Shown: positions 1-11,090, counted from the stretch's first letter. The stretch is 64,000 nt of DNA from Lepeophtheirus salmonis (GCF_016086655.4 NC_052140.2:10664001-10728000), one strand, 5' to 3'. The notes: generated by a model from the letters alone, not told the origin. Translations and numbers: made by a program.

Positions 1-480
1 CCGTTCTGCCGAAGAAACAGGTGGTCATTTGTTTCGAAGTACTTCTTCCACGAACAGCTTTTGTTGGATTTGGGTCGTTTTCGAAGACAAACACGGTGTA
101 CTATTGTTTTGTTTTGGGCTCATACAGTAAGATCCATGATTGTCACCTGTGACAATCTTATAAAGTATTTTGAAGAACCGCATGCGTATTTTTTCAACAT
201 TTATTTGCACCAATCGACACATGTCTTCTTTTGAGCGATTGTCAAATTGTGGAGGAGCCAACAAGAACAAACCTTTTTTTACGCCCAGGTGTACATATAA
301 TATCGAATGTATGATGGTAGAAGAAATACCCAAGGAGGCCTCTATCTCACGGCATGTAACATGACGATCTGCAATATCACTTCACGCATGGCATCCATGT
401 TCTCTGGCACAACAGCCATTTTTGGACAACCTTCATGGAATTCGTCTTTGAGCGAGCATTAGCAACAATTGAATTCATTA
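1..480 (-). pseudogene. Mariner transposase relic, cut by window edge
   Basis: Read on the minus strand, this encodes the N-terminal and central part of a mariner-family transposase. An HTH-like segment contains DRHVTCREIEASLGISST, followed by a linker and then the IVTGDN motif, whose aspartate is the first catalytic D of the DDD triad. Further on, a second frame carries NPTKAVRGRSTSKQM and TTCFFG, the region that follows the first catalytic block in mariners of this type. The reading frame shifts at least twice: once near the HTH segment (about 360-400) and once after the TGD motif (about 60-110). The gene therefore cannot make a protein. The C-terminal half with the other two aspartates would lie to the left of base 1. 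I saw no terminal inverted repeat on the right side. The family call is sure; the subfamily is not. Confidence 0.8.
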
Positions 481-837
481 AACCAGTTTTTTTTTTTTTT
501 TGGTGTAGGATGGTGTTTCATCGCCATACAAAGATTTAAGTTAATCAATGCACTCTTGTCGTGATAACCCACGTCAAAAGTTGTACAAAAAGATTGAAAA
601 ATGTTGAAGACTTAATTCCATTGTTTTGCCAAATTAATTTTTTCAAGTCACTGTAACCAACACCAATGATTGTCGTACGTCTAAACATTTTGGGTACAAC
701 TATGCTACAAAAATGTTAAACTTACCAAAGGAAATGTCAAATTGCACCAGGCAACACTTAGTATAGTCTAGTTAAGAAAGATATATAGTAGCCTATGTAA
801 CTTAATAACCAACCACGATCCCAGGTGTTGTTTAAGA

Positions 838-1387
838 CTATGTAGGGACCCCTTGCAGGTTAAAAACAACTTCCCAAAGCATTTAGCTCCCTTCCAAAAG
901 CTTTAACATACTCCTGGGACCAGGAATTGATTAAAACTACGGTCCGTAACAGCTACGGCAAAGGCACCAAGCACTTTGAAAACTATGGACCCGGGGTTTA
1001 TTTTGAAATATTTGGAGGGGGCCTAAATAATTTGGTGATTTTAAATTTCTTCGTGTATTTGACGTAGACTTTATCAACCCATGGGTCTGAGAATTATTTT
1101 GAAGTATTGGGAGAGGGCCTAAATTATTTGTGAATTGACGTTGCTAGTTTTTAACCTGCTTGATGGATCTGCCGTAGTCTTTATCGACCAATGGACCTGG
1201 GATTTATTTTGGAGCTTTGGAAGGATATATATGTTTTGTGAAGCAGCATCAGTTTTTTTAACCAGCATGGTCTACCTGCTGTAATCTTACACAGCCCATA
1301 GTCTCAAAGCTCATTTTGAAGATATGGAAGGGCCCCAAAATATTTCTGAACTAACGGCAGTGGTTTTTAATCTGCATTGGGGCCCTG
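838..1387. repeat. Degenerate ~110-bp tandem repeat, first unit inverted
   Basis: Units start at about 951, 1064, 1174 and 1281 and are 107-113 bp long. Each opens with a GTAGTCTTTATC-like segment, then ATTTATTTTG(A/G)AG, then a (G)GAGGGGGCCTAAAT-like block, and ends with TTTTTAACCTGC. The stretch 838-945 matches the same unit when reverse-complemented, reading GTTTTTAACCTGC then GGGACC, so the array starts with one head-to-head copy. Copies are perhaps 60-70% alike. No coding capacity is apparent. The array lies about 0.5 kb upstream of the insulin-like gene. Confidence 0.7.
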
Positions 1388-1866
1388 GCATTAGACAAAA
1401 CAAATTTTTTGGGCAGAGGTGTTGTAGCACTAAAATATGATACCCATAAGGCATTAGAAGAATATTTCACTCTTAGGATGAATAAAAGGAGTGTTTAAAT
1501 TATACTTTTAAATTATTTCAAAATGGAGATACTTTAATCACCATGAAAATCAACATACGCTTTATGAAAAATGATTACCTTTATCTGAATAAGGATAATT
1601 TTGGTAATTTTCTATACATTTTTTCACCATACATATGGTTTCTAATTTCACATTAATTCAAATACACAAAACAATGAATTAAAACAATTACGTTCAAGGA
1701 GGTGAAATTAAAGTTTCCAAAAATAAAACAGAAAAACATGTGTATTAAATGAATTCTTTATTTTTGGAAAAAACAATTATGAAGATGAATTCAAGTGTTT
1801 GTGTCAATGAATGATCATCGTCAATGAGAGCAAAACTAATTTGCTCTAAAACATTTGAAACAAACA

Positions 1867-1871
1867 TCAGT
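1867..1871 (+). promoter_or_regulatory. Candidate initiator (TCAGT) upstream of insulin-like gene
   Basis: TCAGT is the arthropod initiator consensus. It lies about 60 bp before the start codon at 1931. No clear TATA box stands 30 bp upstream; only a weak CTCTAAAA is seen near 1842. A splice-acceptor-like pyrimidine/AG context (ending about 1929) just before the ATG leaves open a 5'UTR intron, in which case the real promoter would be farther upstream. This is a weak prediction. Confidence 0.2.
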
Positions 1872-1930
1872 AGTACACAGTTAGTCTCCGAATCCATTGC
1901 AAGATACAATAAGTTTCATTAATCATTAGA

Positions 1931-2302
1931 ATGTCAAACAAGCATTACATGGTTTTTTTCATTTGTCTTCTCCTCTCCATGACTCTGGGAGAATCATTCC
2001 CCTGGTCAGATTATGAGAGTGGCAAACAGATGGATCCAATGGAGAGAATTCATAGTCTGACGGGATACTCTGAGGAGGGAAGAGACAAGAGAGGTGGGAA
2101 AATGGTACTCTGTGGACACAACTTGTTCAATGCTCTGAGAGTCGCATGTTCTTCAATCCGAGGAAAGAGGTCTGCAGATGGCTTTTCAGAAGAAATGATG
2201 GGTATGAATGATCTTCGTAGTAACATGAGAAAGCGAGCAGGGCTCACGGATCAATGCTGTACTCAGCCTTGTTCATTCACAACCCTTCTTAGCTTTTGCT
2301 AA
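1931..2302 (+). CDS. Insulin-like peptide precursor (bombyxin type)
   Basis: This 123-residue prepropeptide is a secreted hormone of the insulin superfamily, expected to act on an insulin-receptor-type tyrosine kinase. Residues 1-20/22 form a signal peptide with a hydrophobic core (VFFICLLLSMTLG). A ~32-residue N-terminal propeptide ends in DKR (52-54). The B chain follows (55-77), with C61 and C73 in the spacing CGxxLxxxLxxxC. GKR at 78-80 and RKR at 100-102 bracket a ~20-residue C peptide. The A chain (103-123) has C109, C110, C114 and C123 in the canonical CCxxxCx8C pattern and ends at its last cysteine. All six structural cysteines are present. The A chain resembles silkworm bombyxins more than IGF, relaxin or the crustacean androgenic-gland hormone, which carries extra cysteines. 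The long propeptide between signal and B chain is less usual. The ORF is a single exon, unlike the vertebrate insulin gene, which has an intron in the C peptide. The start is the first ATG before the signal peptide. No second insulin gene lies in this window. Confidence 0.93.
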   Translation: MSNKHYMVFFICLLLSMTLGESFPWSDYESGKQMDPMERIHSLTGYSEEGRDKRGGKMVLCGHNLFNALRVACSSIRGKRSADGFSEEMMGMNDLRSNMRKRAGLTDQCCTQPCSFTTLLSFC

Positions 2303-2510
2303 GTAACTCACTCGCTCTCTTCTCCATCATCTACGTATATTTTGTACATAATATGGAAATAAGTTTTTCTTACATAATTGGATGTTAATTGTGCTTCGCT
2401 ATATTATATTCATGTACTGCTTCATCAATGTTTATCATTATTGTCATACCTATCTATAATATATAATTAAAATAGATGTTAATAAAGTATTTATGTGAGC
2501 ATCAACAGAT
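2303..2510 (+). terminator. 3' UTR and poly(A) signal of insulin-like gene
   Basis: A canonical AATAAA lies at 2481-2486, about 180 bp after the stop codon, followed by a GT/T-rich stretch near 2490-2518 that would suit a downstream cleavage element. An ATTAAA-like variant occurs about 15 bp earlier, near 2466. Confidence 0.6.
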
Positions 2511-2519
2511 TTTTTGCTT

Positions 2520-5500
2520 ATTTATTCAAAAGCTACGAACCAATTCTTAACGAAATTTCATAAATTAAGCGCTTAGTTTTAACAAGTAGATATTTATTTT
2601 TCAATTTAAGAACAGGATAAAAATGATATGAGGAATAAGAGCAACTTAACAGGAAATTTACTTTTTGGCAAAATACTCAGCTTGTGGAAGTAATACCGAG
2701 ACGAGAATACCGTCGCTTCTTTTTCCTTAATTATAAGAAAACATGTAAGTCTGTAATGAATGAAAATTAATCGAAGCAAATACAAAGCATATCTAAATTT
2801 AAAATTTGTCCATTAAAGTTGATTAATTATAATTTTGAGTATGAAACCGTGGATCTACCAAAGAATTAGAGATGAAATCACATACTGTAACTAAGATAGT
2901 ACGACTATCTGGCAAAAGGAATAAAAAGCTTTGTGTTCGTGAATTCTATTGTCCTTGATGTGACCACAGAAGCTTCTCCACTTGATTTTAGGCCAATGGG
3001 AAGTTATTTTGTTATGATGATAGGTGTATCATCATCCATCATAATAACTTGAAATCATGTCGCATTGCTATATTTTCAATAAATTAGTAATTCATCCATA
3101 TACTGAACTTGGATTAGAAAATTCATGGTATTTTCAGATGGTTATCATGTGCTATTAATTCCCAATATATTTTGGCCTCTAAATTTGCTTATGACCTTGT
3201 CAAGTATAGGCTTTAGATCTATTATCATACAAAATTTGTATGATATGTTTCAGATAGTTTTTAATTTATAATACATGATATGGTCTTGGCAGAAATTTTT
3301 CCACATGTTAAGACCCTAAGTTTGATTTCCAAAGAAGCATTTTTTAGCCAAAAAGCATGATGTTCCTCTCCTCTTAGTCTTTTGAATCAAAATAAATACA
3401 ATAAGAATCCTCAGTTCAGTTCCTGTAAAACAATCACTTAAATTCACTTCTAACATTCTAGTTTCGCATACAAACAATGCATCTGGATCAAACGACAAGA
3501 GATTGTTAATAGTTTTTTACGTTTACTTTTGTCCAAAATAGAATTAACATTGACTAAAATTAACTTTTACTTTATACTTAACATAACAGAAAATTAGTGT
3601 TGCGGAGGGGGGAGGCATGCCTTTAAATGAGGGTTTATTAAATACCCGTAAATAACTTATCTGAATAAAAATAATTTTCTTGTAGGCCACGCATCCGATA
3701 ACGTACATCTCATAATCGTCTGGAGGTTTCATCACGGTTCTGAAGAACTGAGTTCCCTATTTCTCATCTTCGAATCTCTCTAATCCTCTTTTAGGATTTT
3801 TACATTCATTTTTAATTTTTTCATAAAAATATTTAACATAGTGCCAGAATTTTCTAAATATAACAGTTTAAATTATTGTCACAAATAAGTTGAATATTTA
3901 AAAAAAAAATTCACTGTTTTCATGATAAATGATTTAAATCATATATACAAATATATCTTTGATTAGCACAATTAAAAAAAATTGTTCTTGCGTCTGTATT
4001 TTGTGTAATTACTTCAGATATATTCCAGGAAATGATAGTAATTAAATAAATAGAACATAGAGATATACAAGTCCTCCTCGATTTATCATATTGATGAAAG
4101 AATCTTTGACTATTTGAGATTCATCATCCATAAATCCTTCTTCAAAATAATATTAGGAAATTTTTAAAGTGACAACAGTTGGATGACAAAGATAATAAAA
4201 TTGTTTTTATATTTTGGAATTGAGTTTGGTCACATGATTTAAGCTCACAACGTCCTCATACTTTCCATACGAAATTTTAATAATAAATGTTAAGATAGTA
4301 TTTGAGGGAACAAAATCTTCATTCAATCCATATAATTTACCGTTACTCATAGATAACTATAGATTGCTTAAGGGGTGCTGATGTCGCAGGATTTCATATC
4401 AGCTATTGTCAAGGCAGTAAATCTAATCAATTTTATTATCATAAGGAAAGAAAACATGAAGTGATCATACAATACTTTATACTTTTATACTAATACAATA
4501 AGTTTATGTATGACGTACATATGAGCTATGACGTATTATAATTTTGAATGAAGAGGTTGTGGAGGCAAGTATAATCATTTAAGTTTACTATTATTATCTA
4601 TTCACTTATTTAATTCTGCATTTCCCAGATATTATAAAAGAAGTCCTTTATTCATCCGTGGTTGAATTAAATAATTCAAATTAGTGTCCAAAATAACTCA
4701 GAGTTGTGCTGTTTTTGGTTTTTTTTTTCAAAAATAAAGGTGATATATTTCAATGTTAGAATAACTAATTATTATAAAATTGAACTTTTTTTTAAATATT
4801 TTATTTTTAGAAATAAATTACTAAACCAAAATATTTCACCTATCATTTTACGAAATTTTATATAGCTACCATTAACCATCTATGTATATTTAATCATTTC
4901 TTTCTATTGACATAATAATAGCATCTTCTTTCATTCAAACAAATCATAAATTTTTGTTCTGCTCCGTTTACGTCAAACAGCACAAAGAGGTCCAACGTTC
5001 GATCCATGATTCTGTAGAATCCCATTGGAATCTTGGACCCCTTTGAGCGGCAGAATATATCGTTTGCTGTACTATGCTGATAATAATGCCCATTTTAAAA
5101 TAGTCTGATCGTAGAGGAGATGTCATCACAAAGCCACTCCCCATTGGACTATTGAGAAAAAATTCGGAATTCCTAATCTACTTGGCTATTCAGTTTTGCC
5201 TTATTGTTGTTTTAAAGTCCACTTGTATTTACTGTGTCTACCTAACAAGGTATGCCTTTGCCCCTAATACCCACCTTTTAGCCTCTCTCGACATAATAGC
5301 CATTATAAAAAACAAAAGGAGGGCTTTGATCGTCCCAAAAGTAAAAACATTTTCTTAAACGACGTTGAAGGTGAGATGGTATCCCAGAGGTTAGATAAGC
5401 CAATTAGGCAGTTGGTCTTTTTACACCGATGGAAACTACAATAATTGGGTTTCTAGTATGAGATGTCAAGTTCCTAGAGAGTTAGGCGTTCCTTGACATC

Positions 5501-5870
5501 TTTATCAAGGATAAGTAGGGAGTCCATAAAGAAGCAGCTAGCTTTTGCATGCCAAGCTCTTTTGTGTGCTGTACTCTCTAATCTGCCCTGTATAGGAGGG
5601 GCTAAACAATAGCATAGCCCCCCCCCCTCCCGGTGGAGGAGACAGAGGTTTACTAGTGTGATGACCAAGGCTTGTTAAATAGGGGGCCAGGAACAGCTGT
5701 TGAAGCGTACACGATTTCGTTGCTCTCTTGTAACAGTAAAATTGGTCAATGTGAACAATGTTCTGATTCTTCAATCTCTATTGAAGAGACAATGTCGACA
5801 TTAACAGAGAGGGGAAGTAAACCAAATATCTAAAATAAGACAAAGGAACCATCAACAAAAGAAGAATGTT
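2520..5870. other. Intergenic, no gene recognised
   Basis: AT-rich sequence without a convincing coding region. It contains a 23-bp palindrome at 3223-3245 (TATCATACAAA, one base, TTTGTATGATA). Around 4970-5000 the stretch GTCAAACAGCACAAAGAGG resembles the end of the dispersed repeat at 23197-23433. A C-run occurs at about 5612-5625. The part from about 5350 may already belong to the non-LTR element that follows. Confidence 0.5.
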
Positions 5871-5879
5871 AAAGTGCTT

Positions 5880-6900
5880 GATAGAAGGGAATATGACATT
5901 CAACGGATAGACAACACGAATGATTTGCTGTATAATCTGCTGAATGGTCTGTCAGCAGCTTCAACACGGGTCGGTATTGAGTAAAGGACACTGGTCTTTT
6001 TTTATCTTTTTCAAAAATCTACCCCAATAACAGCAATCAAGGGGACTAACATTCCATCTGAGGAGTGTCTGTGGTTGACTGAGTCGGAGTTGTCTTCTTT
6101 AAAGACCAAACCATCTGCAAAGGGACTGGATGGGCTATCTCTCAATGGCATAATCTTCCTATGAGTATCAAGATTGGCCGATGTCTACAACTTAATTATT
6201 GGGGGTGAGGTCAGCCTTGAGGATTTTGAGAGAGGTAGGGCAAATCTCATTCCTAAACTTAAAAACCCTAAGAGATCGTGAGATTATAGACCCAATCACA
6301 TTCATGAGCCAATTTACAAGGGTCCTGCATACAGTCCTGGTGAAGCAGCTCGAGGAAATTATCCTCTTAGTGATTACAAATTTGTCTATACGAGGCTTGA
6401 TGGATGGGGATAGGGAATCTCTGCCCTCGATGGTATCCTTCGGGAAGCCATAAGGGAAAAAAAGGACTTACGCGGTGGCATGTCTTGATATTCCCAAAGC
6501 CTTTAATTCTGTTAGTCATCACTCCATGAGGCTGGTCTGTCAGAGGTTTGAGGTCCCTCTAATCCTAACAGATTACATCTGCTAGCTGTATAGAAAAGCC
6601 TCAAAATCGTAGAAGGCAGCAAAAATGTTAGGTGAAGATGGGTATTCTGCTGGGGGACATTTCCTTTAATAAAATGAACTTTTTTTTGTTCATTGGTCTT
6701 AGGAAAGGACGGAAAAAAATATGTCTTGATGTTCAGATATCTGAGCCTTGAAATAGACATTCACCAACTGTGGACCATTGTGCGAATGAACACTTTTCGA
6801 AACTCCAGTACGGAAAAAAGCTGCTGGAGGGTTGCAGTTGAGGATGTGTTGAACATTAACTTGAATTTATCATCTGTGAGTACTATATAATCTTTTATTT
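5880..6900 (+). pseudogene. R2-like non-LTR retrotransposon reverse transcriptase relic
   Basis: Across several broken plus-strand frames the order of an R2-type reverse transcriptase is preserved. There is a TESELSSLKTKPSAKGLDG segment like the pre-RT 'AGPDG' block, then RANLIPKLKNP, then DPITFMSQFTRVLHTVLVK (the 'DYRPISV...LF' block), and then the catalytic motif-A region VACLDIPKAFNSVSHHSM near 6475-6530, whose aspartate is retained. A GVKQGDPLSP-like block is recognisable as VKMGILLGDISF near 6630. Stops and frameshifts separate these blocks, and no (Y/F)xDD motif was found, so the copy is dead. I could not place the element ends. Assignment to the R2/NeSL side is inferred from the motif-A context. 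Confidence 0.7.
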
Positions 6901-7078
6901 AACCAATGTCTATCATCTCTATTAACTTTTTCCGTTCCCTTGCAGGTTTGAACCGTGTAAACTGCATTCTTCTAGCATCTTCGGCACGGCAATGCAAGTT
7001 CTTGGATTGTGTCAACCAATAACCCTTTGTATTACGACATACTTCATCTTTACAACCCCTCGATGCGATGAATTCAAC

Positions 7079-7655
7079 TCAAGTTAAAACATCGCAGATA
7101 ACAATCAATTCCTGTAGGATCCACTGTCCTTTCTTTGGATTTGTTCCATTTACCAGATTAAATAGCCTCAACTCGAGCTCAAAGGTCGTTATCCTTCTGT
7201 AGAGCACGAAAGAGAGAAGATTCCGATGAGCACGACCTTGAGATAGCTCTACATTGGAACATCCAAACACAGAGGTTCTTCAACGTATACGTGGAAAGGG
7301 CATTTTCGACACATTTAGATGATAGATATCATAACTAAACGAAGACAATAACGTAGAAAAATGTGTGAGACGAGTTAAAACAATACTTGGGAATGGCCTT
7401 ACTTGGATTGGGAATATACTGGAGTGTTTTATGATCCATCTTGATCTTAAATTGGCTACAAAGTAAATACTGTTCAAATTTCTTTGAACTATAAGTAATT
7501 GCCATCCCTTCTTTTTTCAAGTTGATAATAGTTGGCCTCTTCTTATATAATTTTATCGAAGAAAACACAACTGGATACTCCACAACTTTCTCTAGCTGGA
7601 TTAGAATGATCTTAAGACTAACAAACGAGGCTTTGACCGATAATGACAACGGTTA
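7079..7655 (-). pseudogene. Ty3/gypsy-type retrotransposon RNase H relic
   Basis: The minus-strand frame at 7335-7649 carries VVEYPVVFSSIKL, then KKEGMAITYSSKKFEQYLL, then FKIKMDHKTLQYI. This matches the RNase H domain of Ty3/gypsy polyproteins, which typically read P-V-x-F-x-S-R-K-L, E-x-E-x-L-A-I and T-D-H-K-P-L. The glutamate and aspartate of the active site are still visible. A second frame continues with TRLTHFSTLLSSFSYDIYH, the normal 'RLQRWxLxLxxYDYxI' continuation, which shows a frameshift near 7370. The RT part upstream and the integrase downstream were not recognised, and no LTRs were found. It lies close to, and opposite in strand from, the R2-like relic. Confidence 0.7.
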
Positions 7656-7819
7656 ATACGGATCATAATGAGTGATGATATTTAATTAGATATAGCAGAT
7701 GTTTTTTCTTAAACTCAACTATTTTTTTTTCTGATCAAGAGGAGACAACGTCCTTTTTTTTTTCAATTCCTCACAAGGGGAGCCTCTATTAGTAGTTGTG
7801 GTACGAAATGATTATACGC

Positions 7820-7962
7820 TACTAGGAAAACTGCCCTGGGGAAAATTACCATGGAAGAAAATTGACAGTTAGGAAATTTGTCCGGGAGAAAATTACCTGT
7901 ATTTTGTTCAAACTTCATTATGAATAAAAGCACAATATAAATTCGCTTAATATTATTTATCA
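7820..7962 (+). repeat. Dispersed repeat D, copy 1
   Basis: It consists of short iterations of a GGAAAAxTGxCC/GGGGAAAATTACC-like phrase, followed by GTATTTTGTTCAAACTTCAT and ATAAATTCGCTTAAT. It aligns with 10498-10630, same orientation. No coding content. Confidence 0.6.
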
Positions 7963-8171
7963 CAAATTTCAAAATATATTTGTTTGTTCCATCCCTCAAG
8001 TGAGTCCCTTAAAGTGTAAGTAAAATTATTGCAATATAATTTCTTTGCAATTTTTTAAATTCAACCACTCTTCTAAGAAATGGTTCAAGAAGATTGGTAA
8101 GGAGGGGGCTAATAAATAGTTTAAATCTTAAAATTTTGAATACCCTTTATTTTTTTTTTTGGAAAGGTTTG

Positions 8172-8485
8172 ATGTATCTAACTGATTTCTGTTGGAATAA
8201 TTGTTTAATCCTGTAGTAAATTATAAAATTTTGAATGATTATTTTGTTTAAATAATAATACTATATTATATTCAAAATAGTTCAATACTTATTTAAAAGT
8301 TTTTTGCTTTAATTTTTTTGGTGTTTAATTTAATATCAAAAATTTTTAATTTCCCAATCATATTAATTGTTTTTTTCCATATTTTGGATGGGAAGCTTTT
8401 TATTCCCCCTTAGAGTGTCTAACTGATTTCTGTTTGAAATAATTGATCTAATCCTGTTGAAATGGTAAATAAATAAAATTTTAAT
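8172..8485 (+). repeat. Local direct repeat around TCTAACTGATTTCTGTT
   Basis: Segments at 8172-8232 and 8416-8482 share TCTAACTGATTTCTGTT, then GAATAATTG, then TAATCCTGT, then an AT-rich tail ending AAAATTTT. This is a diverged direct duplication about 245 bp apart. Confidence 0.6.
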
Positions 8486-8635
8486 GGAGGTGGAAAACAA
8501 ATATCTATATTTTATAAATTTTACATAAAATAATACAAAAATTACTTAAAATATTTTTAAAGATATTAGATAATTTCCTTGGATGTTATTTTGCTTTAAC
8601 AGTGATTTTTAACTGTCCCACGGATTATACCCATG

Positions 8636-8800
8636 AACGAATTGGCGGTATTTTAAAAATCCCACACTACCTCAGAAATAATTTCTTAACCAATATTTCC
8701 TAAAAACGTTTGGATATATTTCCTTAATCGATCCCTATTGAAGGAATCCTGGCGGTTTTTTGGAAATTCCCAGACTATCCCTGAAAATTTTCAATCTGGG
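8636..8800 (+). repeat. Short direct repeat (GGCGGT...CCCAGACTAxC)
   Basis: Segments at about 8640-8685 and 8742-8790 both read GGCGGTxTTTT, then AAATxCCxACACTAxCxC, then GAAAATxxTTT. Two diverged copies lie about 103 bp apart. A small open frame spans the second copy but has no recognisable product. Confidence 0.45.
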
Positions 8801-8959
8801 CAGTGTGTTGTTCAACCTCGTGAATCATTCTTACCATGGGCCTCAAAAGTTTTTATTCCCCTCCAGATCTTCTTCATATATCCTTCAATTATTGAAACTT
8901 TAATAAAATTAGAAGGTATAATCAAACAAATATATTTGTCAAATAAGGTAATATTCATT

Positions 8960-10490
8960 TAAAATAATAAACTCGTCAAAATAATATCTCCAATATATCC
9001 TGTGAATGATAAATCAAACAAATGAAAAATAAATGGAAAAACAGTTAAATAATCAAAATCAATAAATAGAATGAAAAATAAATATTATCCTTCATCTACG
9101 GCTCCATCATAATATTTTTTAGTATATTTCTCTAAAGTAAACTCCACTTTGTTACCTAATTAATCTAAGAAAACTCTTTCATTGATTTGGGTCCCTTATT
9201 GTCCTTGATGCATATAACAAACAAATCATTCATATTTACCACACTGATTCCATTTATAAGGCTAAATTCTTATTATAATTCTAGACACTTCAAGTATTGC
9301 TTCCGATTTCCTTATTATTGGCGAGTCTCTTCTATCATTGGAAAAAGTAAAATACGATTTTAGACTCTCGTATTACGCTAGATATCTGTTACTTGATTCA
9401 TTCCCGCTGTAATGAAATTGTCAAATCATCAGTGACGATAGATTTAAGTTTAATCTATGTATTGGGTAAATGAAGAATATTCATAGTCACATTAATGTAT
9501 CTTTTTATGGTCGTCGATCACCTCAAGACCTGTGTTATCTGAATGAAGATAATTTTCTACGTCACAATATTCTATCCGTCAAATCTATCTCTTAGAGTTT
9601 ATACTTCTATACCTTTGACATAATAACAATAACAAACTCATTTTGAAGAATTTATAACGTTCAATCATCATATAAAATTGCATTTAGCTTCAGGTCACTT
9701 AATTATTTTTCTATGGTTATTATAGGCACACACTATTGATTTTTTTTTAATTTACAAGGACTTCAATTTCATTCAAGTCGCAAGTTTGATAAACCAAACA
9801 TAGCTTCTTAAACCACTTTATTTATGCAAAATAAATCATAAATTACTTTACCAGCAGTTTTTATTTAAGGATTCCTTTAGCTTTATTCGATAAGTTTGGC
9901 CTTTTGAAGTTGAGGTTTGTTCTTGAACAACTGTAGTTTATTACTTCTTGATTAAAATCATCTTTGTTTTTTAATCAAATATTCAAAATCATGAAAATAC
10001 TGAATGAGGTACAATAATTCCGACTGATGTCTCTGAAGGATTTTTCAATAAAAGTCCTTCTCACATTTTGGATGATTTGCATGTCTTGTTTAAGAAGTTC
10101 ATTGTGAATAATCACCTGCTCACCTACGAAGAGATTAGAATCTCTTTCAGAAAAATTTAAAATAACTTCTTCAAATGAATCCAAAGTTATCTAAACTTCT
10201 TCAAGTAGCTTGATTTCTTCTATGTAAAGCAAAATCATTTTTTTCTATTATGATCATTGCAATTTGTAAGTATTTCCTTACCACCAGGAAGCACCTTATC
10301 ATTGTAACGTATGAATTACAACGATTATTTTGATAAAAAAGGTTGAGCTACTTCCCATTTAAAAAAATGGCATGTAGTCCTATCAATGTCAGTTTTAGAG
10401 GGTGATTTTTTAATCGACTTAACCCATAAACAAACTATACATTTTATTAATTTATAAGAAAGTCTCCGCTCCGACAGGATGTAAAAAGAA
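8960..10490. other. Intergenic, nothing recognised
   Basis: AT-rich sequence. A 69-codon minus-strand frame at 9975-10184 has no recognisable domain and is in the range expected by chance. Confidence 0.4.
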
Positions 10491-10497
10491 GATAAGT

Positions 10498-10630
10498 CTG
10501 GGGGAAAAGTCCGTGCAAGGAAAACTGCCGAGATAAAATTGTCTGTGAAAGATTACCCTCGAGGAAATTGTCCGTATTTTGTTCAAACTTCATGATGAAC
10601 ACATTATAAATTCTCTTAATGGTATTTTTT
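10498..10630 (+). repeat. Dispersed repeat D, copy 2
   Basis: Partner of 7820-7962: GGGGGAAAAGTCCGTGC, GGAAAACTGCC, GATAAAATTGTC and GAGGAAATTGTCCG phrases, then GTATTTTGTTCAAACTTCAT and ATAAATTCTCTTAAT. Same orientation. Confidence 0.6.
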
Positions 10631-10796
10631 TAATAATAAAATTACTGCAGTGCAAAGATTTTTGACTGGAGAGCAAAATTTGACGAATAACTTTTTTGGG
10701 GAAAAAATGCCCAGAACGAATATTGATAATTTCAAAATTATAAAAAAAAAAAAAAACAAATAATGTAGTCTTAAAGACAAATTTGTTAAAATAATA

Positions 10797-11090
10797 TCAT
10801 AAGTAGTACCTCCACACACCGTAGGGACTGGCTTGGTTAACTTGTGTTAATTGACCACTTATTTGATTACCTTTAATGATAATTACAAATGCATGAATAC
10901 GAAAGTAAAGAAAATATTGGAAAATTGGCTCGGCCAATCGAAGTAGGTCTCTCATCCTCCAAATGAAATGAATTTGTACAAAGAATGCCAACGCAATGGA
11001 ATAACTATTCTGGCCGGAGGAAACGGTGTAAACTCGGATTGAGGATTGCTGAGTTCTTGGCACACTTTGCATGATGGACAATCGTCCTCA
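10797..11090. other. Relatively GC-rich stretch with unidentified open frame
   Basis: A 94-codon minus-strand frame (10797-11081) covers a stretch less AT-rich than its surroundings. I recognise no domain on either strand. It may be a transposon fragment. I would not call it a gene. Confidence 0.2.

Noticed and set aside
2050..2247. 65-codon minus-strand frame
   Set aside because: It is a shadow of the insulin-like gene on the other strand.
1931..2302. Androgenic gland hormone, relaxin/dilp7 or venom-type insulin identity
   Set aside because: It has only the six canonical cysteines, a short C peptide and a bombyxin-like A chain. Nothing marks a specialised subtype.
4975..5030. Possible tRNA gene (GTTCGATCC)
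   Set aside because: The T-loop-like word is present, but I could not fold the D, anticodon and acceptor arms around it.
6512..6760. 82-codon minus-strand frame
   Set aside because: It lies antisense to the R2-like reverse transcriptase motifs, which explain the base composition.
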